Source of the DNA: Agelaius tricolor
Taxonomy: Eukaryota; Chordata; Aves; Passeriformes; Icteridae
Assembly (NCBI GenBank): GCA_023055355.1
Contig: JALJCS010000001.1
Coordinates: 26,411,881-26,475,880 of the forward strand
Reading direction: 5' to 3'
Length of the DNA stretch: 64,000 nt
In this document: positions 39,143 to 52,935 of the stretch, in pieces
How the letters are laid out: the number at the start of each line of letters is the position of its first letter
Position numbering within the stretch: the stretch's first letter is position 1
Translations under genes and position numbers: made by a program
The notes under the pieces: generated by a model
Databases searched by the model: none
What the model was told of the DNA's origin: nothing
The model's input: only the letters and a program-made list of their open reading frames with translations

Positions 39143-42100
39143 CCTCTGATGTGTAGAATGGGGAAGTTTGTGTCCTATTTGTGGTAGGCTGGTGATTCAT
39201 CAGTCAGAACATATGGATTAATATCACATTGTGGCCTATATCAGAATATAACTAGAATGAACTAAAGGTTGAAGAATGGCAAGGGGTGTTGGAACACCAT
39301 TGAGTCTGTGCTGGAATATTAATTGCAGGTTTCTTGAGTTGTTCCCATTTTGCTGTGGGCTTTGTTTTTTATCTATAACATTGCATTAGTGTGAATTCAC
39401 ATACTGTGGTGATGAGCACAGTATAATATAAGGATTAGATAGGAGCTGAAATAGAGCCAACTGCTGGGCTCTGTTGATACAAGTCTGCCAGCAATTGCTG
39501 TTCTATACTACTCAGTTGTAGACCTGGATTTTCAACAGAAGTGCCAAACAATTTGAGTTTTGTACATCAGTGGGGAAGCAAGTTTGTTGAACTCTTCATA
39601 TAAGTCATAGATTTCCCACCCCCACCTTCCTGTCTTCTGGAGAAACTGAGCTCATTTTCTTCTTCTGGGTTTGAAGGTATTGTCTGTCATTGGAAGAACT
39701 TTTTTACTACCGGCATCTCTTGTGAGTATTCCCACCATTCCCTCCGAGCAAAGGAAGGAAGGGTTGTTCTATTGCTTTTACTCTTGGAGGCCCTGCTTTT
39801 TGGAGGTGTCCTCAGAAACATTCTTATTTTACTATCTGTAATGAGGCATACTGAATTGCAGGGGGAAGATGATGTCTCTTACACTGCTAGCAGAGTTTCC
39901 TAGAAACTACTGCCTGGTACTTCAGCTTGGGTTGCATTGCCTAGCTACTGTGTCCTCTGCTTGGCCTAGGAACATTTCCAGGAGAGTCCTGGATCACGTG
40001 TATGCTTCTGGACCATCTTGGTTTGTTACAAAGCTCAGGTTCCAGGTGAGAGTCTGTTTTATCAAATGAAACTTTTCATCACATGAAGGCAGAGGAAATT
40101 TCTCTGTAAGTCTTTGGAATGGGGCATGATACTCGTTGAATTTTTGTGTGCCAGTAGAGCTTAGATTTTACTGTGCCAGTTGGCAAATGCCAGCCTGACC
40201 TTCACTGCACCTTCTACTGCTTATTTTGTTTTTCTCATTGTTTTTTGATGCACAGTTTAACCCACTGAGATTTGGAAATAGACAGGCTTCACCAGTGCAC
40301 AATTCGAACAGTTAACTTGCTTTGATATGGCAAAACAAAAATGCTGTATTTGTGCTGATAAATCATATTCTTCAGTATTTTACTTAAGTAACTAATTTGC
40401 AGACTGATTCATTGTGTGAGAGCTAATTTTTTATGTCTTGGAAATCTGATTAATAATTGTAATATTTTTATGAAATTATGAAGTTGGTGGAGAACCACTA
40501 AATATTTAAAGCATTAAAGAAACCAATGAGAAATAAAAGGTAACTTTTTTTTTTTCTTCTTAACCTCATAAGGAGATCAGATCAACCCTAGATCAAAACT
40601 ATAAGGTCATTCAGTTTTGTATAATTTAATTCATTTGGTTAGGTCTCTCTGTTACTATAAAACTGTACTTTGATACCTCTCCTCAGTGCTCCATTCAGCC
40701 TTTTAATTCTGTAGTAAAATTTTTAAAGTATTAATTATATTCCTTAGGTCAGAAGAACTGGAAAGTTCTGCATGTGATATTGGTGTTACTGCCACTGATA
40801 TGCTATGAGATCAACATTGCTCTTAATAAATTCTTTTTAAATGTAAACATCATTAAATCTTTTGATCAACTAAACATCAACTAATGAATTTACATAAACA
40901 CTGCTAATGAACACTTATTTATTATTTTGCATCTCTGCAATTTGGTTAAAAACAGATTTTCAAGACAATAGGCAATTTTGTAATCTTAATTTTATAAAAC
41001 CACTAGTATTTTTTTTCCCCTTCAACCATTTAATATGTAAATTAGGTATTCTCAAGCTTAATGTTAGTAATTTTTATAAAACAAATACATCATTAATCTG
41101 ATTAAGTTCTTGGATGAGAGTGCTGTCCTCAGATCATTGTGGATCATTTAATGTTGGGCATATTTCCAAAAAAATAGATTCAAGCATGGCACTTACAGTC
41201 TAGGTTTAGCAGAACTCTTGAAACCCTGAAATGGCATTTTTAGAAGAATGGAAAAGCACCGCTTACTTGTAACAGCAAGCATTATGCAAAACTTAGCAAC
41301 ACTTCTTATCCTTAACTGCAGCTCACTGATAATAATTCAGAGCTTAGAGATGATGTTCTTCTTTGATGCATTTTAAGAGCATAATATAATAAAGCAAGCT
41401 TAGGGAAATCCTGTCATTATTAAAGTGTGTTGGTCACCACAAGACGTGTTATGCCAGCAGCACTAACCATGGTACAGCTGCAGACCCCATTTTTCTGAAC
41501 CCTGAAGTCGGCTGTGGCTTTCATGTCATCTTGAACACCCACAAGATACAGTTAATAAGAACACAAATTTGGTGTGTACCCTTGTGAAAATGTGGTGGAA
41601 CAAAACTGACAACTTTTCACCTGTAGTGAATTCATGACTGGTTGGTATTTTCTAATCATTGCTGTTAGAACTACATTGTTCAATGTCAGATCACATTGTA
41701 ATGCTCTTTAAAATTTCTAGCTGGTTGGGTTCTTCTGTTTTCCTAATGTGAAGTCTATTAAAAAGGAGCACCATTTATGTGTGCTCTAATAGCTTTGGTA
41801 GAGGCATGAAATGTGATTGCATTCAGCAGTAACTGTGCATCTTCATTGTATTCCAAGGGGTGCTAAAGAGGGAATAAATTTAGAAAATAGTAATTGGTGA
41901 TGTTTTTACACAAAAAGAAATACTTTTAAAGTTTTTAGGTGAATTTTTTCACATAATAACAGTGATAATGTCGTTATGAGATGAAAAAGTGGATGCAACT
42001 CTGAAAATGGAATGGTTTGGTGGATAAAAACGAACAGTTTTTCAGTCACTATTCTGTTTCCACATTGAAAAAAAACAACTTCCATGTTCTGCAAAAGATA

Positions 42101-43611
42101 TTTAGCAAAACTAAATTTATATAGTCTTGAAACAAGATTATTTTTATCATTAAATGATGTTCTACCATTTATATTTTTATGTGAGGGACACAGGAGACTT
42201 AAAGCTTCAAGTGGAGATTAAGTTCCATATGTATTTAAAATATTCAGATAATTACATTAGGAGTACTGAAATACAACAAAAATTGTAGTAGCCTTACAGG
42301 GTACAGGCCTAAGGACCATGCACCCATTTTCCAAAATGTGACAACAGTAATTTGTTAATTTTGTGCTTGTGTAAAATTGTAGTCATTCAAAATGCCAAAA
42401 ATATTCACCCATTTCTGGGAATACATCCTATATATTAGAGATCTTCTTGAAAAATAAAAGAATTAAATTCTATAATTCTAAGTTCTTTCTATAATGCTTG
42501 AACTTGTTTTTAATAATTAAAAATACTAAAATTTCCTTTTTAGTTCTTAGTAATGAAAGGATTGACTAATGAAGCCACTTCCAAATTTTATACCAAAAAT
42601 ATCATCCAAATGCTTAATCTTCTAAGAGTGGGTTCAGGGATATTTAATACTCCAATTTGCTCATTTTGTTTTTGAGACTATTTTAAAACTAGGGCTAGAG
42701 CTTATAATATTTTAAGCACTATTATGATATTAAATATTTCTCACTGATGTAGGTGCAGTACTGCACATAAATCAATGTCACAATGTCACTGTAGATTAAA
42801 AGGATGTTCTTGCCCAGGCTGAGTGCTTTATAAAATTGTATTCTTAGAATAAAATATGTATTATTTTAGGCATATAAAATACATTTTTCCCATTGTCATC
42901 TTGAAGACAATGTCATTTTAACATAGACAAATAAACATGCTGGATTTCAAGACAGAAATTGACGTCTTTTAGATGGGTGAATCAAAAAGACATGATTGGA
43001 AGGAATATGAAGGAATAAAATTGTTAATTAATAGCTTAAGTAGTTCTTAGATCTCTGGTAAAGCCTATGAATTTTTGGCTGCAGATCTCAGTTATGTGAC
43101 TGACAGATTTTTTTTTTTTATTGTCTACAAAAATGGAAAATGGAAGCTTTTAGTTTCTGGTGCATTCACATCCCCAGTATGGTGTAGTACCCTGTCCTCT
43201 TCTGAATGACCCATGGTCCACCTGAGCAGTGAGTGGTTGAAGCAGGTTTCTTGTGCTCCCATACAGCCAAAGGAAGCCTCAAGCTTTACCCCACTGGTAC
43301 CCACGGAATCAGCAGCAAATGAAGTTCCTTTACCCCTGGCAGAAAGGGTGACAGCAGCGAGGGGACATCTGCTCCAAATGCTCTCCTTGGGTTGTGGAGA
43401 ATTCATACCTCTGCTGAGTAAGGTCTTTTGTGAACTGTGAGCCAGTTGAGTCTCTTCTGATGTTCCATTTCAGACCTGTTTATTTTTAGTCAGCTATCAC
43501 TTACTGATTATGCTTCAAAACATCACTTCAAAATGCCTGCACTGTGATTTGGGGATGGTTGGCTACCACCAAAAGGTTTGAGCCCACTCTCTAACTTTTG
43601 TCATTTCTGAT

Positions 43612-43628
43612 GGGGGGGTTTTGCCCCC
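43612..43628. repeat. G-run/C-run hairpin
   Basis: Seven G followed by a short T-rich loop and five C (tgggggggttttgccccc) can form a small GC hairpin within AT-rich sequence. No transcript that would use it as a terminator is evident. Confidence 0.6.
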
Positions 43629-44224
43629 TAATTAGGAAGTTTAGAGCTTGTTTATTTGAATATGTTACTGAAGATTTTATCTCTAAGTTTTACTTCAGTT
43701 ATGAAAATTAATGTATAGGACCAAGATTGGGAGTGTAAAGATCTACAAGGGATCTTGTCAAATAAAACAGATGTTTCTTTTTTGTATGGGAGAGGATTGC
43801 CTGCAGTAACTTGAACTGTCTCTTGAAGACCTGTTGAGCAGCTCATGGGCTTAATACCACTTGTTTCTGCTGGTTAATGACTTGCAAGGTGAGATTTATT
43901 TACAGGCTTTGTTGTTATCTTGCCTATTTTTCCCCTCCTCCTGCTGACAATATTCAGGATTATGTGAAAGTCTCTGTTAGCAAAGAAAATAGGAAATTTT
44001 TCCCAAAATATCTGATGAAACTAAGCCTTTTGACATTCATTAGTGCTCCAAATGTTTCCCTAAACTGTTGTATCTTTTGGACTCTGGAAGACTGGTTGAG
44101 TTTGTACTTATATATGAATGAATTTGCATTTATATAAAATTGGTACAACATTCATCGTTAAAACCTAAGGGACAGCTTAATTTTTATGTTTGATACTACA
44201 ATATATTGGATTTCAATACTTTCT

Positions 44225-44400
44225 TATAAACTGAAAAGTTTATTAGAATATAATAATAATTATAAAATAATATTTTTAATTTTAACATTTTAATTATTAA
44301 TTATAAAATATTTTATATGTAAGAATATATATTATATATAGTAATATATATTCTTATATATCATATATATATTCTTATATATATATATAAAAAAATATTT
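44225..44400. repeat. AT-rich palindromic low-complexity tract
   Basis: About 175 bases of nearly pure A/T contain an exact inverted repeat. AAGAATATATATTA (44321-44334) and TAATATATATTCTT (44342-44355) are separated by seven bases. Further copies of ATTCTTATATAT follow to about 44385. It could extrude as a cruciform or be a flexible, unwinding-prone region. Confidence 0.88.
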
Positions 44401-44790
44401 ATCTTTTCTAATATACTATTAGAATAATTGTAAATTTATAAGCATGTTGGTGTGGCCTCTTTCTTATTGTCATTCAGCAGTAGTTGAAGAAGAGCAATTT
44501 AACATTTTCCTGAAGGCAGATCGTTAGTTTGTTAATTTAGTTGTAGGTTTTGCATAGAACTGCTCTTTACTTCTGTAAGAATTCTGTACATCTTTTGGTT
44601 TATAGTTTGACGGGTTTAGTCACACACTTGAAAGGCATTATCTTTGCACTGAGGTCAGATCAGAAGAAAAGGCTGCTCATGCAGATCAGGCTGCTTTGAC
44701 AGTGAACAGTGAAACTTGCTTGCTGTTCAGTTTAGTTCCTAGAGCCTATATTTGCTTTCCAGTTATATTTTCTTAGATGCATAAAGCAGC

Positions 44791-44817
44791 TTTGGCATAA
44801 AATAATTTTATGCCAAA
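44791..44817. repeat. Perfect 13-bp inverted repeat
   Basis: TTTGGCATAAAAT and ATTTTATGCCAAA are exact reverse complements around a single A. Part of it is echoed just downstream (aaattttatgc). No element terminus or gene is associated with it. Confidence 0.85.
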
Positions 44818-45345
44818 AATTTTATGCACAGCCCCCCAAAATATGCAAATTGTAGTAAAATTATTGCTTTGTGACTTTTGTATGCACAATAAAATTACAG
44901 ACATGTTTTAATCTTTGAAAGAAGAAAACAATGTTTAAACCAACATAGGGCATATAGTATGGACTGCAGAATGCTACTCAGTTATTTCTTATGGGTCAGA
45001 AGGAGTTTTGTGTTTGAAAAGCTATGTCTGTTTCAGTATAATTCTGTAAAATTATAAAGGGAATGCATGTTTGATTTTGGTATTATAATTCTATGATAAC
45101 TGTCTTATCAGTGTTAGGTGCTGTGGCCTCCTTTGAACTTCTTATAATTCTGTGCAGATGTATGTTAGAAATCTAATTAAAGAAGGTAGGTTTTAGGGCA
45201 TATCTTGTCTAATAACTAACTTTTACAGACAGAATGTGCTCATTCAGAACTTCCATTGCATTTCAAAACTGAACCTAGCAGTAGCTACTACTTGGAAAAT
45301 TTATATTTGTAATTTATTTTTGCTACGTCTTAACCCCCCCTCCTC

Positions 45346-45364
45346 TTTTTTTTTTTTTTTTTTT
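45346..45364. repeat. Poly(T) tract, 19 T
   Basis: Nineteen T follow a short C/T stretch (ccccccctcctc). As poly(A) on the minus strand it could mark an old retroposon tail, but I see no source sequence beside it. Confidence 0.88.
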
Positions 45365-48300
45365 CCTTTATCATAGCAGTGACTTCCTGCCCAGTACTAA
45401 ATAAAAGCCTGTTGTAATCCTGGCCTGTGAATAGCTTGAGGTTCAGCATTCTTTCCTCTTCTGTGTCAGGTTCTCTGTCCCCACCACTGTAGAGCATTCT
45501 GTTTTATAGGGGGTAATGAATGGTGAATTGTTGATCTTCTGAAATGCCCCATTGGATCTTTGTGTTAAGAGCTCTGCCTTGCTAGGACTGAAGTCCAATG
45601 CTCAGCATTTTGTTAAGTTAAAGGACTGTATTTATGTAAGGCTAGACAATATCTGCTGCACTTAATGGTGAATTTGCATGAAGAGTATTTTGATGGAGAT
45701 AAAAAAAATCTTGCCTTTTTTTTTTTCTGTATATATCCTACACAGATTTTTTTTTATGTCTTACATATGTATTTTTATATATATGTACACTTTGTGAATT
45801 GAACATCACATCTGCTAAAAATAGATTATTTCAGTCCTTTCCTCAAGATTTTCAGTTATTACTGAGAAAGCTGTGATTTAAGTATTCCAAAACATAGTTT
45901 GTTTCTATATTGCTTTACTAAAATGAATTCACAACATTTAATTTTAATATCAAAAACTTTTATTGCATTTGGAAGAATTTTAACTGGTTTTCAGTGGGAA
46001 AATCTAGTTGAATACTTAAAATAATTTTAAATTGGTCAGAACTTCAAACTTGCTGGAGCAGATGCAGTTTGGACATTTATTTTCACAACTTGTTTTCCCA
46101 TTTCTCAACCTGTTACACTGCAAGAACTTACTGGGTCAAGTGTCAGTGCTTCTGAGCCTGCCCTTGTTCATAACAACTGAAGACAGCTCTATTTCTTTGG
46201 GACAATGAAGCACATAGTTTTCAGGATAAAACTTGCACAAGCTTGAAATGAAGCATTTGTGCTGCATGCTTCTTTAACAATGGAAGAAGCTAATTTTAAG
46301 AGAAATGATTGTTCAGTGTATACCAGCATCAACTTTTGCAATCACCTATCAACAGTGACTAAGGACAAGAAATCACATGCCCATGAAAGACACAAGAAGA
46401 CAAAAACCCCCCAAAACCCAAAGTAAGAAAATAGCAATATGGTGTAAACTAGAAAATGGAAATAAAGACTAGATTTAAGCTCTACATCATGAATGTAGGA
46501 AGAGAAATAGACTATGTTGTGTGCTAAACCTCCTGTAAGTCCAGAGTGCATCTGATTCAGGTGGTTCATTATCCAACTTCATCTGTTTTATGGCTTTATC
46601 CTAATCTTGATGTCAAATACAGTCACTACAAGGCTGCACATTTAGTACCAGATGATCTTCTAATCTGATTTTTGTTTTGGTAGAGTTAGTTTTCAGCTGG
46701 ATCAGCTCCCTAATCCAACTTGCTGAGCAGTTGCATGGGAAATGTTGAAGTTTGCCAGGAGGGGAAAAGAACAGGACTGACATGTTTTAAGAGCAGGCCA
46801 TGCTTAGCTCAAATTAAGTACAAATAAAAATTTGCATCTCCATCCTAAATTGTGAAAAATTCAGTAGATAACAATTAATTTGAACCTGAAAATTTTGAGT
46901 GGGATGCAGTTTGTGTTATTACTTGTTCTTGAGATGTGTATTCGCAGCTTTAAATTATAAATCTATAAAAGTTTTGCTACTTTTTTAATTAAAAAAAAAA
47001 GCAGGTGAACTGAAGCTCAGTATTCAGGTTTTTCATTTACTTCATCTATGCACAAAATTTTATGTCATTTATATATCAAATATAAACTATTTGATTGCAG
47101 CAGTATACTTCATGCTTATGTAACTTACTTGTTTGTAGTATTTTGGCTGCTCTTTCATTGTGGATCAGTTTTCTTCCTCTCAGAATGTTCTTGAATCCAT
47201 AATCTGTTAGTGGCTCTCATTATGATGCCTTTTTTTTCTGAAAGAAAGAAATAAGCTAGGCCACATTTTCAGGCTTATACATTTATGGACAACCAAATAT
47301 TTGATAAGTTGTTGCAGAAGGCTTTCGTGGTGCTTGTCTTTTCTTCTAAGCACCTTCCTACTCAGTCCTTTTTGTATTTACAGCTACACAGCAACTCATG
47401 TGCTGGAAGATGTTCTTCAATGAGTTGATGCAATTTACTAATGCAGTAGAAAATATTGAAGTTTTCTGCAAATTCGGTAAATGAGCTAAAGGAGATGTCC
47501 AGCAAGTACCAGCTTGTATGAGCAGAGTGAGTGTCTTACAGGACCCTGTAGCCAGGGGGAGGGTAGGAGGCAAAGGGAAGCAAGGACTTTCTGTCTTTGA
47601 CAGTGGTGTGTTATTATATTACCCATTTTTTCAGACTACTGTGATTACTGTCAGTTCACAACACGTAGTTTGTGGTATAGTGCAGTATTCTGGGTGTTAC
47701 TTGTACTGTCTTCTCCTAAAGATCGGTTCTTACCCTTCCTAGCTATTGTGGTCAAGTGGTACAAAACCTATGAATAAGTCTCATCTATTGCAGTTACTTT
47801 GATGTAATTAATAATCCTAATTTATAGTTAGAAAACTGCTTGAGAGGATTCCAACCACTCCCTTTTATGGACAAACATAGGAGAAGTTTTGTATTGAAAA
47901 AGATACAATTATAACAAATTGTATTTAAAAATCTGATTTTGCTTCTTAAAAATATATTACTGTTTATTCTTGAAAATGTGCAGAAGAAATGCAAGACAAA
48001 GCAAACATCCTTTACATCCAAGTATAGGAATGGATTGTAAAAAGTTCATAAAGCTTTACTTAGTGTTACCTTGGTAGCAAGTGAAGGACTAAGTTTTCAG
48101 TTGTACAGTATCTCATACAGTCACAGCAGTCTTTCCTTTGCCTGCATAGAATCATAATTTCACCCAAAATATTGAAGACCATCATGATTAGCTGTTCTTG
48201 TGTTACAAGTCAGAGAATGTGACTGAAGTTTCAAACCTAGGGTAACCCATGATATATTGTCAGAGAAATTTTGCTTTGTCAGAGGCTAAGTTAACTAACG

Positions 48301-51300
48301 TGACTCAGGTGATGACAGGTAGCTGGCGGTGATGCAGGAATTTGATTGAGAGTTTGAGCCCTTAATAATATCTTTATGAATTACATAACTTCTTGATGAA
48401 ATGGCATATGGCTTTCAGAAAGATGCATTATTTTTATTTAAAGACTCAAAGAGATGGATAATGAACTTCCTTGTCATACAAATCTTTCAGTTATCTAATT
48501 AAAATAAGCATCTTATTTCTAATCTGAAGTTTTCTAGTCCTGCATTTTCGCTTTGGATTTTTTATTACTTTGTTTCTAGTTTACAGACTGTTTTACCTTT
48601 TTGCATTTTCATAGGCCCACTTTAACTGTTAATAACTTTATATTTTTATCAGGTATTTAAATAAGAATTAGATCACAAAGTTTTTCTATCATAGCTGTTT
48701 CTGTTTACACTTAGCGTTGGAAATGTAGCTTAACATTCCACTGTATTATACATATGTATAAAATTAGTATTTTTATTATTATTCATATAGTTTTAACGCT
48801 GAGGTAGGATTTTTACTAAGCCTCACATTACTTTGCATTACAACAGCAGAGGTTCCTCTTGAGGCTGAACTTACACTCTAATTAAGAAGAGCAAAAAAAT
48901 TTTGTTCAGGTTGTTTAGCAAGTCTTGCTGCTAATTGTTTTCATTTTCCAGAAAACAAGTTAGCTAACAGCTTTGTGGTTTTTTGTTTGTTTGTTTTGGG
49001 TTTTTTTAAAACATTTGTAAATTCAGAATTTGGTTTGCAGTTTCTATTTTCTCACTAAAAGAAGTAGGGGAATGTGGAAAAGGAAAGAAGAGAAATCCTT
49101 ACCTCCACCCACTAAACCCCTATTCTCACAGAAAAGGAGAAGGCAGAATAATCTCAGAATTTCATCAAAATCTGAAAAATGTACCTTTTAAATCCTATAT
49201 AAATCAGTACAGTAATTTTTTTTACAAAATACCTTCATAGTATTTTTTTCCTTGACTGAAGAACATCCAAAAGAGCCACAGTGAGTAACACAGTAGATTT
49301 GTTTTTTACCGTGTTCTTTTAGGTGAAATGTTATTCTTACTAACAATAAACACTGATAGTACCTGATGAGAGAATTAATCCCAGGCTGCAGAATCAGCCT
49401 AGTGTAGAAATGTAATTTTATTTGCTTATCTTTTGCAATTTTTTGGGTTAATTTTTAGTCTAAAATTTGGTGACAATGAGGCCATAATACACTTAGAGAC
49501 CTAGGGTCAGGTAAGAATATGGTGTAGAGAGAAACATACAATGAATGCTGTGCTTTCAATGATCCAATATTTAAATAGCCTAATATTTAAATGCCTAAGA
49601 CAAAACTATCTCTTACTGTGTTTTGATGATAATTATAACCCTGCTGTGCGTGTGTGGTGTTTTGTTGTTTAGGTTTGGGGGTTTTATGGTGTTGATTGTT
49701 TTTTTCTTATTTTCATGGCATTCATAGCAAGACATATATTGAAGTAAATTAATATTTGGGCTTAAAAACTGTTCCCTGAGCAGAACAATATTTGCAGTTT
49801 TCCCACCAGTTTTAGTGGAAATCAGGTTTTACGTAATTTAATTTCCCTTTACAGATGTAGTTCAGCATACTGTGTACTAAATTTCTTACCCCTAAAATGT
49901 TCTGTGTTTTATTGGTTGTAAAAGATTTTTAACTAAGAGGAAAAAAATGTGAGTAATGGTGTTTTTAAAGAAAATATCAGACTCTGTGATAACCAAGGAT
50001 GTGCTCAAGTGGCATGAATACTTCAGTTCCAGATGGGTCAGCTTTAGGGGTCAAGTTGTGAAGAGAAAGCCATCACACACACTTCATCAACACCGTGGAA
50101 TGAGAGACCAGTGCATTTACTGAGCAATGGATTTCCAGTGAGCGTATAAACTAATTGGTGGATGAACATGCCCCAGGAGCAATGATTTTAAGGTCATAGC
50201 AGGCTCAGTGAATTGTGCTGACTTACACTGTGTCTCAGTGATAGCTGATCTTACCAATGAGCAGTTTAGAGGCATTCAAGCCTGAACTCTTTTCCATGTG
50301 CCTTGAATGGCATGTCAGCGGTCACTGTTTCTGACATCCTTTATATTTGTCCAGTCAGCTCTAAATCTTTAGGTTGGGCTTCAGCGTACTCAGGAAAGAA
50401 AGGAGAGAAGTGATTATTTTCAGTCATTGAGTTCTGAAGATCTTAGTGTTAATTATGCCAAACACGGTTCGTTCATCAACAAACTAGAAATGGTAAAGAG
50501 AGATGAGAGAGGGAACTGATATTTTTGGGGATCAAAAGTATCCTAATTATAACTTTCTATTGCTTAGCTTTTATTTATTTTTTATTGATAACTGTATTCC
50601 CTTTTCAAATATTAATTAGTAAATACTGGTTTGTATTTGACATGTCAAAATTCACAAGCTGAAAAAATGCTGTAACATTATTTAAGAAACTAAACAGTCG
50701 ACATGTCAGTCATATATCCCTTCCCTGCTAGTGGTACATTGCTTCTCATGTGCAACATTTTCTTTTGTTTTGGATAAATGTTTATTCATTCTTTGTCTAC
50801 TATAAGTACAAAGCAGAACTATGCAGAGGTCCTTTTAAATTTGCAATCAATTAAGAAATGCTACAGTGGCTCTAATTCCCTTTTTTTGGAGGGGAGAGGA
50901 AAAACTCTTTTGTTTTATGATTGTTAAGGCTTTGCTGGGAGTGTTTTCTTTAATATTAATAGTAATTGAGTAGTTTAAACCCAACTCTGTTAATTTTTAG
51001 ATAAAATTCAGCAGAGAATCTATTCAGCTTTGTTGTGAGCATGGACGTGTTCAGTGATCCTTATGAAGTAAAAAAAAAAAAGTTAACATGCTTTTGGCCT
51101 TAGCAGTTAAAGTCTAATAATGATGATGCTCATCTAAAATAATTTTTAATGTAATCTTTTAGGAGAGTTTAAGTACAATGATTTAATTCTAAGTAATGGT
51201 GTATATATTTATACATCCATGTGTGCCTGTGAGTTGGGTAGCATGTAAGAATATGTGACTGAAAGTAACACAATGTTATTATTTTTTGAAACAATTTATC

Positions 51301-52471
51301 TTCTGTACTGTGTAAATATATGGCAATATTGTTTATCTAGCAAGCAAGTGGCAATTGTGTATTCATCATAATTATTTTTAAGACAGAAAAAAAAGCTTCC
51401 TCCTATCATTGGATGTCAGTAGTGTGATTTAGTATGATTTGAGTAAAGGAAATGGCTTGCTATGACCTTCCCACACAACCTTTGTTTTCCTCAAAGCCCT
51501 TCTTTTATCCAGAAAGGAAGTGACCACAGACATTCCTACCAGGATGAGTTAGAACAGCAGTAGGACTGGTTGATAGTCAGGTACACGTGATTAAAACTTT
51601 GGAAAACTGATGTGCTTTTACTGATGGCATTTACTGAAATATCTGTATGCAAATGTATTCCCACTTCTATGCAGCTGTATACAACTCTATGCTATTAAAT
51701 GGAACCCCAGATTTCCAGGATTCAGGTTTAGTTCAACAAGTCACAGAACCTTTTAAGTAGATTATATTTAGTTAACATAGACCTTGAATATTCTTGACAG
51801 TTCTCCTTCTTGGATTAATGGAAAACAATCAGAACTAGGATCAAATATGGAATTAGTTTCTAACCTTGCTATGTGTATTAAAGGAAGCAATATTGTAATT
51901 GAAATGCAGATAAACATTGTGGAAATCTCACATAACTGTAATAGGATGTTCTCATCATATGATTTTGCTTCATTATACTATATTACTTTATCCTCTTGCT
52001 GTGCCTCTGCAGCTTATTTGTTGGGGGATATCAATATTCAATTACAAAAATTAAAGAATCAAATAAAATTTGTTTTGTATTTTTAGAGTGACATTTGAAA
52101 TAAATACTGTTTCTGAGCAGAATCAGAGCACAACTGCTTCAATAACTCAAAAGACAAATTGCAGATTTTGGCTATTATGATAGTTCTCTGGTGTTTTTGA
52201 AAACTTGTTAAAATATTGATGATTATGCATCAGTCTCACTATTTTAGGAATGTTTTAATGTAATGTTAGTGGCAAAACAAGGAGAACTATGGCTAACAAT
52301 CTCTGCCTTATTCTTAATTTTTCAACTAAGTAAAATGGGAGTATTTTTCTTCATGTAGTTGTATATTACATGCCATTTTAACTTTTGGTTTTGTAGTACT
52401 ACCATCTCTTGTTGTGAAACAAAACCAACATCTGTGTGGGTATGACTTTTCTGTGTGATGTGATGATGACA

Positions 52472-52935
52472 AAACTAGACCAGGTTTCTCAAAGCCTCCA
52501 TCCAGCCTCACCTGGAACACTTTCAGGGATGGGGCATCTACAGCTTCCCTGGGCAACCTGTTCCATTCCCTGACCACCCTCAGAGTAAAGAATTTTTTCC
52601 CAATATCTTATCCAAACTGGCTCTTCTTCAGCTGAATCCATTCCCCCTTGTCCTGTCACTAAGTGCTGTTGTAAATAGACTTGCCCCATCTTTCCTGGAA
52701 TTTCCTGGAAGGCCACAATTAGGTCACCCCGAAGCCTTCTCTTCTCCAGGCTGCACAATCCTCGTAGGTGCTCCATCCCTCCAATCATCTTGGTGTCCTC
52801 CTCTGGGCTCACTCCAAGAGGAATTATGTCCTTCCTATTTGGGGACCCCAGAGCTGGATGCAGCTGCAGGAGTCTCACCAGAGCAGAGCAGAGGGGCAGA
52901 ACCCCCTTCCTTGAGCTGCTGGCCATACTGTTTTT
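52472..52935 (-). mobile_element. CR1 LINE, truncated at both ends
   Basis: On the minus strand the order is a LCSALVRLLQLHPALGSPNR-like piece, EDTKMIGGMEHLR, GLCSLEKRRLRGDLIVAFQE, then EWNRLPREAVDAPSLKVFQV and RLDGGFEKPGLV. This is the ORF2 C-terminus with frameshifts. The + strand begins in 'aactagaccaggtttctcaa', but the terminal ~80 bases with the ATTCTATG tail are missing, so the 3' end is also lost. The 5' break is near 52935. It is antisense to CAMKMT. The 52489-53037 ORF (182 codons on the minus strand) runs from unrelated flank into this element and is not a gene. Confidence 0.9.

Noticed and set aside
48148..48240. catagaatcataatttcacc stretch resembling a CR1 3' tail
   Set aside because: Only about 12 bases fit the tail; the following sequence does not continue into the CR1 'ggttggaaa' or 'cttaaagatcatc' blocks convincingly.
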